The notes below the pieces were generated by a model that was not told the DNA's origin, did not search any database, and saw nothing but the letters and a program-made list of their open reading frames with translations. A program made the translations under genes and the position numbers. From Streptomyces mirabilis (GTDB taxonomy: Bacteria > Actinomycetota > Actinomycetes > Streptomycetales > Streptomycetaceae), in contig NZ_CP074102.1 of the NCBI RefSeq assembly GCF_018310535.1, positions 7,192,001-7,256,000 of the forward strand: DNA of 64,000 nucleotides. The letters run 5' to 3'. This document shows, one piece after another, positions 1 through 9,021 of this stretch. The stretch's first letter is position 1. Every line of letters starts with the position of its first letter.

Positions 1-1
1 C

Positions 2-103
2 CTGCTCGAGCACAAGTCGTCGCGCCTGACGCGCCGCCTCACCGGCAACGCCGAGATGGCCCCGGGCGACGCCAAGAAGATCAAGAAGCTTCTCGGCAAG
101 TGA
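2..103 (+). CDS. rpmI: 50S ribosomal protein L35, C-terminal part (5' end outside window)
   Basis: The window opens inside this gene. The last 33 codons read [16 protein letters not shown], then a lysine-rich tail ending KKIKKLLGK and TGA at 101-103. The basic tail and its place directly before L20 identify L35, a small protein of the large ribosomal subunit. It is normally the middle gene of the infC-rpmI-rplT operon, so infC should lie just upstream of the window. Confidence 0.9.
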   Translation: MLEHKSSRLTRRLTGNAEMAPGDAKKIKKLLGK

Positions 104-199
104 CGTCGGGCGCGCACCGCGCGCCTGATCTCTGACCGGGACCCAATCGATTTCGGGCCGTGTGAAGACAACCACGGCCCCGCTACAAGGAGTTAAAAA

Positions 200-583
200 G
201 TGGCACGCGTCAAGCGGGCAGTCAACGCCCACAAGAAGCGCCGGGCGATCCTCGAGGCGGCCTCCGGCTACCGCGGTCAGCGTTCGCGCCTGTACCGCAA
301 GGCCAAGGAGCAGGTCACCCACTCGCTGGTCTACAACTACAACGACCGCAAGAAGCGCAAGGGCGACTTCCGGCAGCTGTGGATCCAGCGCATCAACGCC
401 GCTGCCCGGGCCAACGGCATCACGTACAACCGCTTCATCCAGGGTCTGAAGGCCGCGAACATCGAGGTCGACCGCAAGATCCTGGCCGAGCTGGCCGTGA
501 ACGACGCCGGTGCGTTCGCCGCGCTCGTCGAGGTCGCGCAGAAGGCGCTGCCGTCGGACGTCAACGCGCCGAAGGCCGCGTGA
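200..583 (+). CDS. rplT: 50S ribosomal protein L20
   Basis: L20 binds 23S rRNA early in 50S assembly and represses its own operon in several bacteria. The 127-aa product begins [15 protein letters not shown] and has the family's basic N-terminal arm (about residues 1-60) followed by the globular RNA-binding part with [10 protein letters not shown]. The length is normal for the family. The GTG start at 200 has an AAGGAG ribosome-binding site 10 bases upstream. It lies 96 bp after rpmI and is the last gene of the translation operon, followed by a strong hairpin. Confidence 0.97.
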   Translation: MARVKRAVNAHKKRRAILEAASGYRGQRSRLYRKAKEQVTHSLVYNYNDRKKRKGDFRQLWIQRINAAARANGITYNRFIQGLKAANIEVDRKILAELAVNDAGAFAALVEVAQKALPSDVNAPKAA

Positions 584-1295
584 CGCTCGCGCTCGCCTGA
601 GCCGTACGTCGCTGTGGACCCGCTTGCCTCACGGCTTGCGGGTCCCGGTGCGTTTGGGCTCCGCCGGCCGATCGAGGGACGCCGCGCGTCGGCGACGTCG
701 GTTCGGCACCGCCGGATTCCGCCCTCGCGGCTGAGCGCCGCTTGGCGGGAGAAGCACCTACGGCGCCGTACGGCACGTCGGCCGTGGGGGAATCCCCGGC
801 GGCATCGAATCCCATGCGTTACGTGACATGTCTGGTGCCCCCGCCGGGGAGCCGAAGCCCGCTTGCGGTGCCGGAGGTATCCGGCCGGGGACACGCAGCC
901 GGTCGGCCCCGGGCCCGGCGGCGGGGCTTCGTCCCGGTCGGCGCGGTGTGTCGGCCTGCGGCGAGGATATCCAGTCGCTCGGCTCCGGGCCTGGCGGCGG
1001 GGCTTGGTCCGGCGGCGTGGTGTGGCGGGGCGTCGGTCTCCGTCGAAGTCCAGCCGGACCGAGAGCCCGGCCCCGGCTCGTCGAAGCTCGCCGGACCGGG
1101 CGTCCGGCACCGCCAGGACCGCGCTCACCGGACGTCGGCCGGTGACGGCAGAGGGCTCGCCGGCCCCGTCCCCGAAGCCCCGGCCCCGGCCGCGGTCGGC
1201 ATGGACACACAGACCCCGCTCTCGTCGTCCTCCCCGAGGGGACCCGGCCCCGCCCCACCCCAAGCCGACCCTCCGCAACCCCCTGAGGTGACCTC
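584..1295. other. 712-bp intergenic region, no supported gene
   Basis: The gap between rplT and the RNA methyltransferase gene holds the hairpin above and two imperfect copies of a very GC-rich segment. GGCGGCGGGGCTT occurs at 917-929 and 993-1005, each preceded by a related CGG(C/T)CCCGGGCC-type stretch, and GGTATCC / GATATCC occur at about 877 and 966. All six frames are open or nearly open here only because of base composition. No frame gives a recognisable protein. Confidence 0.5.
616..645 (+). terminator. hairpin ending the L35-L20 operon
   Basis: GGACCCGC (616-623) pairs with GCGGGTCC (638-645) around a 14-base loop, about 30 bp after the rplT stop. There is no T-run, as is common for Streptomyces terminators. 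Confidence 0.6.
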
Positions 1296-2153
1296 ATGCC
1301 CGCCGCCCCCGAGCTGATCTCCCCGCGCTCGCCGCGCGTAGCCGCCGCGCGGCGACTCGCCCGGCGGAACTTCCGGGGCAAGGAGCGGCTGTTCCTCGCC
1401 GAGGGCCCGCAGGCCGTGCGCGAGGCGACGGCGCACCGCGTCGACGGGGCGGCCACGCTCGTCGAGCTGTTCGCGACCGTCGAGGCCGCGGAGCGCTACG
1501 CCGACATCGTCGGGGATGCCCGGACCGTCGGAGCGCGGGTGCACCTCGCCGACGAGGAGGTGATCGCCGACATCTCGACCACCGTCACTCCGCAGGGCCT
1601 CGTCGGGATCTGCCGGTTCCTCGACACCCCGTTCGAGGAGATCCTCACGGCCCGGCCCAGGCTCGTCGCCGTACTCGCGCACGTCCGCGACCCGGGGAAC
1701 GCCGGCACGGTGCTGCGGTGCGCCGACGCCGCCGGCGCCGAGGCCGTCGTACTCACCGACGCGTCCGTCGACCTGTACAACCCCAAGGCCGTACGGGCCT
1801 CGGTCGGTTCCCTCTTTCACCTGCCGGTGGCCGTCGGGGTGCCCGTGGAGGCAGCCGTACGGGGCCTCAAGGACGCCGGCGTACGGATCCTCGCCGCCGA
1901 CGGCGCGGGCGAGGACGACCTCGACGACGAGCTCGACAAGGGGACCATGGGCGGCCCCACCGCCTGGGTGTTCGGCAACGAGGCCTGGGGGCTCCCGGAG
2001 GAGACGCGCGCGCTGGCGGATGCCGCCGTGCGCGTGCCGATCCACGGAAAGGCCGAGAGTCTGAACCTCGCGACGGCCGCCGCCGTATGTCTCTACGCGT
2101 CCGCCCGTGCACAGCGCGCCTCCGGAGGGTGCCGCTCCGTCACCGACAGCTAG
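1296..2153 (+). CDS. TrmH/SpoU-family RNA 2'-O-methyltransferase
   Basis: This is an S-adenosylmethionine-dependent RNA ribose methyltransferase of the SPOUT superfamily. The 285-aa protein has an N-terminal substrate-binding part (residues 1-110, RNFRGKERLFLAEGPQAV, the L30e-like module seen in rRNA methylases) and a C-terminal SpoU domain. The three SpoU motifs are visible: motif 1 HVRDPGNAGTVLRCADA, motif 2 VFGNEAWGLPEE and motif 3 VRVPIHGKAESLNLATAAA. The exact RNA target (tRNA or 23S rRNA) cannot be read from this. Its place between rplT and pheS is the usual Streptomyces arrangement. The ATG at 1296 follows a GAGGTG site. Confidence 0.9.
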   Translation: MPAAPELISPRSPRVAAARRLARRNFRGKERLFLAEGPQAVREATAHRVDGAATLVELFATVEAAERYADIVGDARTVGARVHLADEEVIADISTTVTPQGLVGICRFLDTPFEEILTARPRLVAVLAHVRDPGNAGTVLRCADAAGAEAVVLTDASVDLYNPKAVRASVGSLFHLPVAVGVPVEAAVRGLKDAGVRILAADGAGEDDLDDELDKGTMGGPTAWVFGNEAWGLPEETRALADAAVRVPIHGKAESLNLATAAAVCLYASARAQRASGGCRSVTDS

Positions 2154-2206
2154 TAGGGTGACGGGCTCGGGGGCCCACTGCGCCAGACGAGAGGTGGGAT
2201 ACGGGG

Positions 2207-3376
2207 ATGGGTGTCGGTACGAGCGGTGCGAAGAGCGCACTGCGCGCACGGGACGTGCGCGACACACCCGCGCCCCCGCGCGCCGGTCTCGGGTCGGAAC
2301 CGGGGGGCGAACTCGGTATCGACCCCGACGACCTGCCCGACGGACTCGTCATCGCCGACGAGAACGGCCGGGTCATCTGCTTCAACGCCGCCGCCGCCCG
2401 CATCACCGCCGTCCCCGCCGCCGCCGCTCTCGGACACCACCTGGAGTCGGCCCTTCCCTTAGAAGACCTCGAAGGCCGTCGCTGGTGGCAACTGACCGAC
2501 CCGTACGGCGGCCTCGCGATCCGGGTCGGACAGCCCGAGCGGAATCTGCTGCTCCCCGGGGGACGGGAGGTGCTCGTCTCCGCGCGATACGTACGCACCG
2601 CGCCCACCGGGCCCGTCCGCCGCGTCGTCGTCTCGCTGCGCGACACCGAGGCCCGCCGCCGCACCGAGCGCAGTCACGCCGAGCTGATCGCCACGGTCGC
2701 CCACGAGCTGCGCTCCCCGCTCACCTCGGTCAAGGGCTTCACCGCCACTCTCCTCGCCAAGTGGGAACGCTTCACCGACGACCAGAAGAAACTCATGCTG
2801 GAGACCGTCGACGCCGACGCCAACCGGGTCACCCGGCTCATCGCCGAGCTGCTCGACATCTCCCGCATCGACTCCGGCCGACTGGAAGTACGCCGCCAGC
2901 CCGTCGACATCGGTGCCGCCGTCGGTCGCCACATCCAGGCGTACGTCACCTCGGGCCAGCCCGCCGACCGTTTCCTGCTGCGCATCGAACAGCCCCTGCC
3001 GCCCCTGTGGGCCGACCCGGACAAGATCGACCAGGTGCTGAGCAACCTGCTCGAAAACGCGGTGCGGCACGGCGAGGGAACCGTCACTATTGACGTCACG
3101 CCCTCGGCGTCCCCGCGTGAGCGCGAGGACGGCGAGAACGCGGCCACGTCGGTCACCGTGAGCGACGAGGGCACCGGCATCCCGGAGGAGTCCATGAACC
3201 GCGTCTTCACCCGCTTCTGGCGGGGCAGCAAGCGCGGCGGCACGGGCCTCGGGCTGTATATCGTCAAGGGCATCGTCGAGGCCCACGGCGGCACCATCAC
3301 GGTCGGCCGCGCCCCCGGCGGCGGTGCCGAGTTCCGATTTACGTTGCCCGTGGGCACCCCGGCGTACCTGCTGTAA
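2207..3376 (+). CDS. PAS-domain sensor histidine kinase (no membrane segments)
   Basis: The 389-aa kinase has a PAS domain (about residues 43-145), a HisKA dimerisation domain with the phospho-acceptor in ATVAHELRSPLTSVKG (His166), and a HATPase_c domain with N box LSNLLENAVRHG, G1 VSDEGTGIP and G2 GGTGLGLYIVKG. No transmembrane helix is evident, so it should sense a cytoplasmic signal through PAS. No response regulator is adjacent, which makes it an orphan kinase. It starts 53 bp after the methyltransferase gene with a GAGAGGTG site and may be co-transcribed with it. Confidence 0.92.
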   Translation: MGVGTSGAKSALRARDVRDTPAPPRAGLGSEPGGELGIDPDDLPDGLVIADENGRVICFNAAAARITAVPAAAALGHHLESALPLEDLEGRRWWQLTDPYGGLAIRVGQPERNLLLPGGREVLVSARYVRTAPTGPVRRVVVSLRDTEARRRTERSHAELIATVAHELRSPLTSVKGFTATLLAKWERFTDDQKKLMLETVDADANRVTRLIAELLDISRIDSGRLEVRRQPVDIGAAVGRHIQAYVTSGQPADRFLLRIEQPLPPLWADPDKIDQVLSNLLENAVRHGEGTVTIDVTPSASPREREDGENAATSVTVSDEGTGIPEESMNRVFTRFWRGSKRGGTGLGLYIVKGIVEAHGGTITVGRAPGGGAEFRFTLPVGTPAYLL

Positions 3377-3417
3377 CGCCGAAGAGGCCCCACGGGCGCA
3401 CTCGTACCGGAGCCACC

Positions 3418-3438
3418 CCTCGGACTGCGCGTCCGAGG
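3418..3438 (+). terminator. short hairpin after the histidine kinase
   Basis: CCTCGGAC (3418-3425) pairs perfectly with GTCCGAGG (3431-3438) around TGCGC. It sits 42 bp past the kinase stop and before the pheS promoter. It has an 8-bp stem and no T-run, so the terminator role is inferred. Confidence 0.45.
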
Positions 3439-3454
3439 TCGGCTCCCACCCCGT

Positions 3455-3460
3455 TAGACT
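3455..3460 (+). promoter_or_regulatory. candidate -10 element for pheST
   Basis: TAGACT matches the actinobacterial TANNNT -10 pattern and lies about 97 bp before the pheS ATG. No good -35 is visible at 17-18 bp. The leader that follows has no T-box or leader-peptide structure that I could support. Confidence 0.35.
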
Positions 3461-3556
3461 CGGCCTTTGGCACCTTTGCGTCCCCGTTTCAGGGACCATG
3501 CGTCCCCCGAGTCGGGACGGGGACCATCCGCCAGCCAACCGGAAGCACGGGAAGAG

Positions 3557-4681
3557 ATGTCGGCACCGAATAAGTCGTACGACCCTGTAGAGGTCGAGGC
3601 CTTGAAACCGGAAGAGATCGAGCGCATGCGGGACGAGGCGCTCGCCGCCTTCGCCGCCGCCGGTGACCTCGACGCGCTCCAGGAGGCCAAGGTCTCCCAC
3701 ACCGGCGGCACCTCGCCGCTGGCCCTCGCCAACCGCGAGATCGGAGCCCTGCCCCCGCACGCCAAGGCCGCGGCGGGCAAGCTCGTCGGTCAGGCGCGAG
3801 GCGCGGTGAACAAGGCCCTCGGCGCCCGCCAGGCCGAGCTGGAGGCCGAGCGCGACGCCCGGGTGCTGGTCGAGGAGGCGGTGGACGTCACACTGCCGTA
3901 CGACCGCGTACCGTCCGGCGCCCGCCACCCGCTGACCACCATGATGGAACGCGTCGCGGACGTCTTCGTGTCCATGGGATACGAGATCGCCGAGGGCCCC
4001 GAGGTCGAGGCGGAGTGGTTCAACTTCGACGCCCTGAACTTCACGCCCGACCACCCGGCCCGGCAGATGCAGGACACCTTCTTCGTCGAGGGCCCGAGGG
4101 GCGACCACGGCGAGTCCGGTGTCGTGCTGCGCACCCACACCTCGCCCGTGCAGGCCCGCGCCATGCTGGACCGCGAGCCGCCGGTCTACGTCGTCTGCCC
4201 CGGCCGGGTGTTCCGCACGGACGAGCTGGACGCCACGCACACCCCGGTCTTCCACCAGATCGAGCTCCTCGCCGTCGACGAGGGCCTGACCATGGCCGAC
4301 CTCAAGGGCACCCTCGACCACATGGTCCAGTCGCTCTTCGGCGCCGACATGAAGACCCGGCTGCGCCCGAACTACTTCCCCTTCACCGAGCCGTCCGCCG
4401 AGATGGACATGCTCTGCTACGTCTGCAAGGGCGAGTCCGTCGGCAACCCCGACCGCCCCTGCCGGACCTGCTCCTCCGAGGGCTGGATCGAGCTCGGCGG
4501 CTGCGGCATGGTCAACCCGCGGGTCCTGGTCGCCTGCGGCGTGGACCCGGAGAAGTACAGCGGATTCGCCTTCGGGTTCGGCATCGAGCGGATGCTGATG
4601 TTCCGCCACAACGTCGAAGACATGCGAGACATGGTCGAGGGTGACGTCCGGTTCACCCGGCCGTTCGGGATGGAGATCTGA
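3557..4681 (+). CDS. pheS: phenylalanine-tRNA ligase alpha subunit
   Basis: This is the catalytic alpha subunit of the alpha2-beta2 cytoplasmic enzyme that charges tRNA-Phe. The 374-aa protein has the N-terminal coiled-coil tRNA-binding arm (residues 1-90) and the class II synthetase core. Motif 2 lies in [20 protein letters not shown] and motif 3 in [18 protein letters not shown]. The ATG at 3557 ([11 protein letters not shown]) is chosen over an in-frame TTG at 3467, because the extra 30 residues are unlike the family and a GGAAGAG site precedes 3557. Its TGA overlaps the pheT ATG, so the two subunits are probably translationally coupled. Confidence 0.97.
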   Translation: MSAPNKSYDPVEVEALKPEEIERMRDEALAAFAAAGDLDALQEAKVSHTGGTSPLALANREIGALPPHAKAAAGKLVGQARGAVNKALGARQAELEAERDARVLVEEAVDVTLPYDRVPSGARHPLTTMMERVADVFVSMGYEIAEGPEVEAEWFNFDALNFTPDHPARQMQDTFFVEGPRGDHGESGVVLRTHTSPVQARAMLDREPPVYVVCPGRVFRTDELDATHTPVFHQIELLAVDEGLTMADLKGTLDHMVQSLFGADMKTRLRPNYFPFTEPSAEMDMLCYVCKGESVGNPDRPCRTCSSEGWIELGGCGMVNPRVLVACGVDPEKYSGFAFGFGIERMLMFRHNVEDMRDMVEGDVRFTRPFGMEI

Positions 4682-7185
4682 TGCGGGTCCCGCTTTCTTG
4701 GCTGCGGGAGTACGTCGACCTGCCGGCGACGGAGACCGGCCGCGACGTCCAGGCCAAGCTCATTTCGGCAGGCCTCGAGGTCGAGACCGTCGAGCAGCTC
4801 GGCGCCGACCTCAAGGGTCCCCTGGTCGTCGGCCAGGTGCAGTCCATCGAGGAGCTGGAGGGCTTCAAGAAGCCCATCCGCTTCTGCCTCGTCGACGTCG
4901 GCACCGCCAACGGCACGGGTGAGCTCCAGGAGATCGTCTGCGGCGCCCGCAACTTCGCCGTCGGCGACAAGGTCGTCGTGGTCCTGCCCGGCGCCGTGCT
5001 GCCCGGCAACTTCGCGATCGCCGCACGCGAGACGTACGGCAAGACCTCGCACGGCATGATCTGCTCCGGCGACGAGCTGGGCATGGGCGACGACGGCAGC
5101 GGCGGCATCATCGTCCTGCCGCCGGAGGTCGAGGTAGGCACCGACGCGATCGAACTGCTCCAGCTCGTCGACGAGGTCCTCGACATCGCCGTCACGCCCG
5201 ACCGCGGCTACGCCCTGTCGATGCGTGGCGTGGCCCGCGAGGCCGCCATCGCCTACGGCCTGCCGCTGATGGACCCCGCGCTGCTCGACGTACCGGCCCC
5301 GAACGCGTTCGGCTACCCGGTGCAGGTCTCCGACCCGATGGGCTGCGACCGCTTCACCGCGCGGACGGTGACGGGCCTCGACCCCGAGACCCACTCGCCG
5401 ATCTGGCTGCGCCGCCGGCTCCAGAAGGCGGGCATGCGCCCGATCTCCCTCGCCGTCGACATCACCAACTACGTGATGCTGGAGCTCGGCCAGCCCCTGC
5501 ACGCGTACGACCGCACCCGCGTCCAGGGCGCGATCGGTGTGCGCCGGGCCGAGCAGGGCGAGAAGCTCACCACCCTCGACGGCGTCACGCGCACGCTGGA
5601 CGCCGAGGACCTGGTCATCACCGACGACCGCGGCCCCATCGGCCTCGCGGGCGTCATGGGCGGCGCGAACACGGAGATCGACGACACCGAGGGCACCACC
5701 ACCGAGGTCGTCATCGAGGCCGCGCACTTCGACGCGCTCTCCATCGCCCGCACCGCCCGCCGTCACAAGCTGGCCTCCGAGGCGTCCAAGCGCTTCGAGC
5801 GCGGCGTGGACCCGCAGGCCGCCTCAGCCGCCGCCCAGCGCACGGTCGACCTCCTCGTCCTCCTCGCCGGCGGCACCGCCGACGCCGGGGTCACCGAGGT
5901 CATCGCGCCCTCCGCGCCGCACAGCATCACCATCCCGGCGAACCACCCGGACAAGGTGGCCGGTGTCGACTACGGTCGTGAGACCGTCGTCCGCCGCCTC
6001 CAGCAGGTCGGCTGCGACGTCTACGGGCAGGACGAGCTGATCGTCACCGTGCCGTCCTGGCGGCCCGACCTGACGGACCCGAACGACCTGGCCGAAGAGG
6101 TCATCCGGCTCGAGGGCTACGAGAACCTGCCCTCGACCCTGCCGAAGCCCCCCGCGGGCCTGGGCCTGACCGGTCGGCAGCGGCTGCACCGCCGGATCGG
6201 CCGCGCGCTGGCCGGCGCCGGATATGTCGAGGCACTGAACTACCCGTTCATCGGCGAGCACGTCTTCGACCAGCTCGGCCTGGCCGCCGACGACCCGAAG
6301 CGCAAGGTCGTCAGGCTGGTCAACCCGCTCTCCGACGAGGAGCCCGCGCTCCGTACGACGCTGCTGCCGGGCCTGCTCCACGCCCTGCGCCGCAACGACG
6401 GCCGCGGCAGCCACGACCTGGCGCTCTTCGAGACCGGCCTCGTCTTCCAGCCGCAGGACGAACTGCGCGTCGCGGGCCGCCTGCCCGTCGACCGCCGTCC
6501 CACCGACGAGGAGATCGCGTCCCTCACGGCCGCGCTCCCCGTCCAGCCCCAGCACGCCGCCGTCGTCCTCGCGGGCGCCCGCGAGCAGGCCGGCTGGTGG
6601 GGCAAGGGCCGCCCGGTCGACTGGGCCGACGCGATCGAGGCCGCGCGCTCGCTGGCCCGCGAGGCGGGGACCGAACTCCTCGTCCGTGCCGGGCAGTACG
6701 GGCCGTGGCACCCGGGTCGCTGCGCCGAACTGGCCGTCGTCGTCGACGGCCAGGAGAAGGTCATCGGGTACGCCGGTGAGCTGCACCCCGGCGTCCTGAA
6801 GACCCTGGGTCTGCCCGCGCGCACCTGTGCGATGGAGCTCGACCTGGACGCGCTGGAGCAGGCGAGCGCGGGCCTCCCCAAGGGCCCGAAGATCTCTACC
6901 TTCCCGGTCGCGACCCAGGACGTGGCTCTGGTCGTCGACAAGACCGTCCCGCACGTGGACGTCGAGGCGGCGCTGCGCGAGGGCGCGGGTGAACTCCTGG
7001 AGTCCATCCGGCTGTTCGACGTCTACGAGAACAGTGAGCAGCTCGGCGAGGGCAAGAAGTCCCTGGCCTACGCGCTGCGGTTCCGTGCCGACGACCGCAC
7101 GCTGACCGTCGACGAGGCCTCCGCGGCGCGTGACGTGGCCGTGGCGCTCGCCGCTGAGCGCACGGGGGCGGTGTTGCGGAGCTAG
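4681..7185 (+). CDS. pheT: phenylalanine-tRNA ligase beta subunit
   Basis: This is the tRNA-recognising and editing beta subunit, partner of PheS. The 834-aa protein begins [15 protein letters not shown]. It carries an EMAP/OB-type tRNA-binding domain (about 40-155), B3/B4 editing domains (about 210-380), B5 (about 400-480), a catalytic-like core (about 490-715) and a C-terminal ferredoxin-fold anticodon-binding domain (about 740-834, [21 protein letters not shown]). Length and order match full-size bacterial PheT. The start overlaps the pheS stop as TGATG. Confidence 0.97.
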   Translation: MRVPLSWLREYVDLPATETGRDVQAKLISAGLEVETVEQLGADLKGPLVVGQVQSIEELEGFKKPIRFCLVDVGTANGTGELQEIVCGARNFAVGDKVVVVLPGAVLPGNFAIAARETYGKTSHGMICSGDELGMGDDGSGGIIVLPPEVEVGTDAIELLQLVDEVLDIAVTPDRGYALSMRGVAREAAIAYGLPLMDPALLDVPAPNAFGYPVQVSDPMGCDRFTARTVTGLDPETHSPIWLRRRLQKAGMRPISLAVDITNYVMLELGQPLHAYDRTRVQGAIGVRRAEQGEKLTTLDGVTRTLDAEDLVITDDRGPIGLAGVMGGANTEIDDTEGTTTEVVIEAAHFDALSIARTARRHKLASEASKRFERGVDPQAASAAAQRTVDLLVLLAGGTADAGVTEVIAPSAPHSITIPANHPDKVAGVDYGRETVVRRLQQVGCDVYGQDELIVTVPSWRPDLTDPNDLAEEVIRLEGYENLPSTLPKPPAGLGLTGRQRLHRRIGRALAGAGYVEALNYPFIGEHVFDQLGLAADDPKRKVVRLVNPLSDEEPALRTTLLPGLLHALRRNDGRGSHDLALFETGLVFQPQDELRVAGRLPVDRRPTDEEIASLTAALPVQPQHAAVVLAGAREQAGWWGKGRPVDWADAIEAARSLAREAGTELLVRAGQYGPWHPGRCAELAVVVDGQEKVIGYAGELHPGVLKTLGLPARTCAMELDLDALEQASAGLPKGPKISTFPVATQDVALVVDKTVPHVDVEAALREGAGELLESIRLFDVYENSEQLGEGKKSLAYALRFRADDRTLTVDEASAARDVAVALAAERTGAVLRS

Positions 7186-7248
7186 CTCCGTTGGCAGTGC
7201 CGGGGAACTGCGGGTTGTCCTTCGGCCGCGCGTATGTCGTGGCTGGGC

Positions 7249-7277
7249 GCGCAGTTCCCCGCGCCCCCTTGGGGCGC
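7249..7277. repeat. Streptomyces-type intergenic palindromic repeat, copy 1
   Basis: GCGCAGTTCCCCGCGCCCC at 7249-7267 is found exactly, in reverse complement, at 62964-62982. It continues into a GCGCCCC-CTT-GGGGCGC hairpin (7261-7277). A second arm GGGGAACTGCG at 7202-7212 can pair with 7250-7260, giving a larger structure after pheT. It probably serves as a terminator for pheST. Confidence 0.6.
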
Positions 7278-7442
7278 GCTTCCCCTGGCCCACCTGCATA
7301 AATGCGGTTGTCCGAAGCGGTGTCACTCATTCGGGTGGCAAGTCGGGGTGATCTGGCCCGATCGGGGCATGCGGTCGACAGAATCGGACCGGCCTCTTGG
7401 AGGTCGTCTGCGCTGTCAGGGCCTATTGGGGGGCCAATCGGC

Positions 7443-8705
7443 ATGATCCGTATCAAGGCTGGGGCTCCCCGCAGGGCGACGTCCCGGACGAATTCGCGGG
7501 GGCCGGCCCGGGCGGGCCTCCGGGCGCGACACCGGCGGAGCGGTCTGCGGGCCGGGCTCGTCCGGGCGGTGCGCCGGGGCGGACCCCGAGTGCGGCTGGC
7601 CCGGACGGTCCACGGCGGCGGGCCGCCGGACGGTCTCGACCGGACGGTGCGCCGGGCCGAGCGGCGGACCCTGCGGCGGGTACTGAGCCTGGGGCTGCCC
7701 AGCGCCTGGGGCGCGATCGCCATCACGTACAAAATGACCTGCCCGCTCGCCCAACGGGACGGGCTGGAGGCGCGGATCGTCACCAGCGCCGTCTTCTTCG
7801 CCGTCGGCACCGGGCTGATCCTCCACGTCAGACGGGCGTTGCTGCGGGAGCTGCGGCAGATCCGCAAGGTCGCGGGCGCCGCCCAGAGCGTGCTGCTGCG
7901 ACCGCTGCCTCCGCGCATCGACGGTCTCAACATCGCCGCGGCCCAGCTCTCCGCCGACCACGGCGCGAACATCGGCGGTGACCTGTACGAGGTGATCGCC
8001 ACCGAGTACGGCGTACGGGTCGTCATGGGCGACGTGCGCGGACACGGCCTCGGCGCCATCGGAACCGTCGCCGCCGTCCTCGGCAGCTTCCGGGAGGCCG
8101 TGCACGACGAACCCGAACTCGCCTCTGTGCTGCGGCGGCTGGAACGCGCACTGGCCCGGCATCTGCGCGAGCGGGCGCGCGCCGAACACCCCTCGGCGGG
8201 CCCGGAACCCGACAGCCCGGTCGCCGAGGAGTTCGTCACCGTACTGCTCCTGGAGATCCGCCGCGACGGCGAGGTGTACGCCCTCAACTGCGGTCACCCG
8301 TCGCCGTACCGGCTCGGCACCGGCCGCGTGGAACCACTCACGGGAGCCGAACCGCTGCCCCCGCTCGGCCCGTTCCCGCTCCCCGCAGAACTGGCGGCCA
8401 CCCGGTGCGGCCGGCTCCTCCCCGGCGAGGCCCTGTTCCTGCACACCGACGGAGTGGAGGACGCCCGCGACCAGCGAGGCTGCTTCTTCCCGCTGCCCGC
8501 CACGCTGAGCAGAGCTGTCCGCGTCCAGCAGTTCTCACCCCAGTCCGTCCTCCGCACCGTCCTCACCGACCTGCTCCGCCACAGCGGTGGCAGGCCGGCG
8601 GATGACGTGGCAGTCCTGATCCTCCGGAACGACCGCAGCCGAGTCACTCCGACGCAGCAGGGCCACTCCGTGGCGCAGCAAGTCACGCGAGCGCAAGGTT
8701 TTTAG
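7443..8705 (+). CDS. SpoIIE/PP2C-type serine phosphatase, membrane-anchored
   Basis: The 420-aa protein belongs to the PP2C-like SpoIIE family that dephosphorylates anti-sigma antagonists or other regulators. After a very basic, proline/arginine-rich N terminus, two hydrophobic stretches (RVLSLGLPSAWGAIAI and IVTSAVFFAVGTGLILHV) suggest membrane anchoring. The phosphatase domain follows with metal-binding motifs GGDLYEVI, VVMGDVRGHGLG, HTDGVEDARD and DDVAVLIL. The ATG at 7443 (MIRIKAGAPRR) follows a GGGGGG stretch. An in-frame upstream start at 7302 would add 47 residues of poor coding quality. It stands alone and its substrate is unknown. Confidence 0.85.
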   Translation: MIRIKAGAPRRATSRTNSRGPARAGLRARHRRSGLRAGLVRAVRRGGPRVRLARTVHGGGPPDGLDRTVRRAERRTLRRVLSLGLPSAWGAIAITYKMTCPLAQRDGLEARIVTSAVFFAVGTGLILHVRRALLRELRQIRKVAGAAQSVLLRPLPPRIDGLNIAAAQLSADHGANIGGDLYEVIATEYGVRVVMGDVRGHGLGAIGTVAAVLGSFREAVHDEPELASVLRRLERALARHLRERARAEHPSAGPEPDSPVAEEFVTVLLLEIRRDGEVYALNCGHPSPYRLGTGRVEPLTGAEPLPPLGPFPLPAELAATRCGRLLPGEALFLHTDGVEDARDQRGCFFPLPATLSRAVRVQQFSPQSVLRTVLTDLLRHSGGRPADDVAVLILRNDRSRVTPTQQGHSVAQQVTRAQGF

Positions 8706-8710
8706 GGGCG

Positions 8711-8753
8711 CGGGGCTGTGACATTGTGCGGCTCCGCCGCGTGGGCGCGACCA
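8711..8753. repeat. dispersed intergenic repeat, copy 1 (second copy at 57576)
   Basis: CGGGGCTGTGAC, four variable bases, then TGCGGCTCCGCCGCGTGGG and CGCG. The same arrangement recurs at 57576-57618. Both copies lie within 10 bp of a stop codon on the same strand. Inside it GCGGC-TCC-GCCGC forms a small hairpin, so it may act in 3'-end formation. Confidence 0.6.
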
Positions 8754-8933
8754 GCCACAACGTACCTGTAGCCGACATGCAACCCGCAGTGACCCCGCTC
8801 AGCCGGCGGAGCCGGGCCGCCGCACTGTACGAGGGGGAGCCGGCGGCCCGGCCGGCCTCTTGCGAGGCATTTCAGTCAACAGGTCGGGAACTCTGCGCGA
8901 CAGCGTGCACACCGTACGGATACGAGCATTCGG

Positions 8934-8950
8934 TTCACACCCCGTGTGAA
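8934..8950. promoter_or_regulatory. perfect 17-bp dyad upstream of the regulator
   Basis: TTCACAC and GTGTGAA are exact inverted arms separated by CCC, 71 bp before the ATG at 9022. The size and symmetry fit a dimeric repressor operator, possibly autoregulatory. The bound protein is unknown. Confidence 0.4.
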
Positions 8951-9021
8951 GGGGGACCCACAAGCGCAAGGGACGGATTACTCTGACCGCACTGTCGCCA
9001 CCGAGCCATCCGGGGGCCCGA

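Larger units (their letters stand above)
8706..9021. other. 316-bp intergenic region before the NsdA-like regulator
   Basis: It holds the dispersed repeat at 8711 and, at 8934-8950, the perfect dyad TTCACAC-CCC-GTGTGAA. No open frame with coding character was seen. Confidence 0.5.

Noticed and set aside
3460..3556. Possible phenylalanine leader peptide/attenuator before pheS (three TTT codons)
   Set aside because: The frame with the TTT codons has no start codon and no terminator/antiterminator pair could be drawn.
3467..3556. Longer pheS from a TTG at 3467
   Set aside because: The extra 30 residues are unlike PheS, and the ATG at 3557 has a ribosome-binding site and the family's N terminus.
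2459..4609. 716-codon minus-strand open frame across the histidine kinase and pheS
   Set aside because: It is antisense to two clear genes. It is open only because of high GC at third positions and its product is low-complexity.
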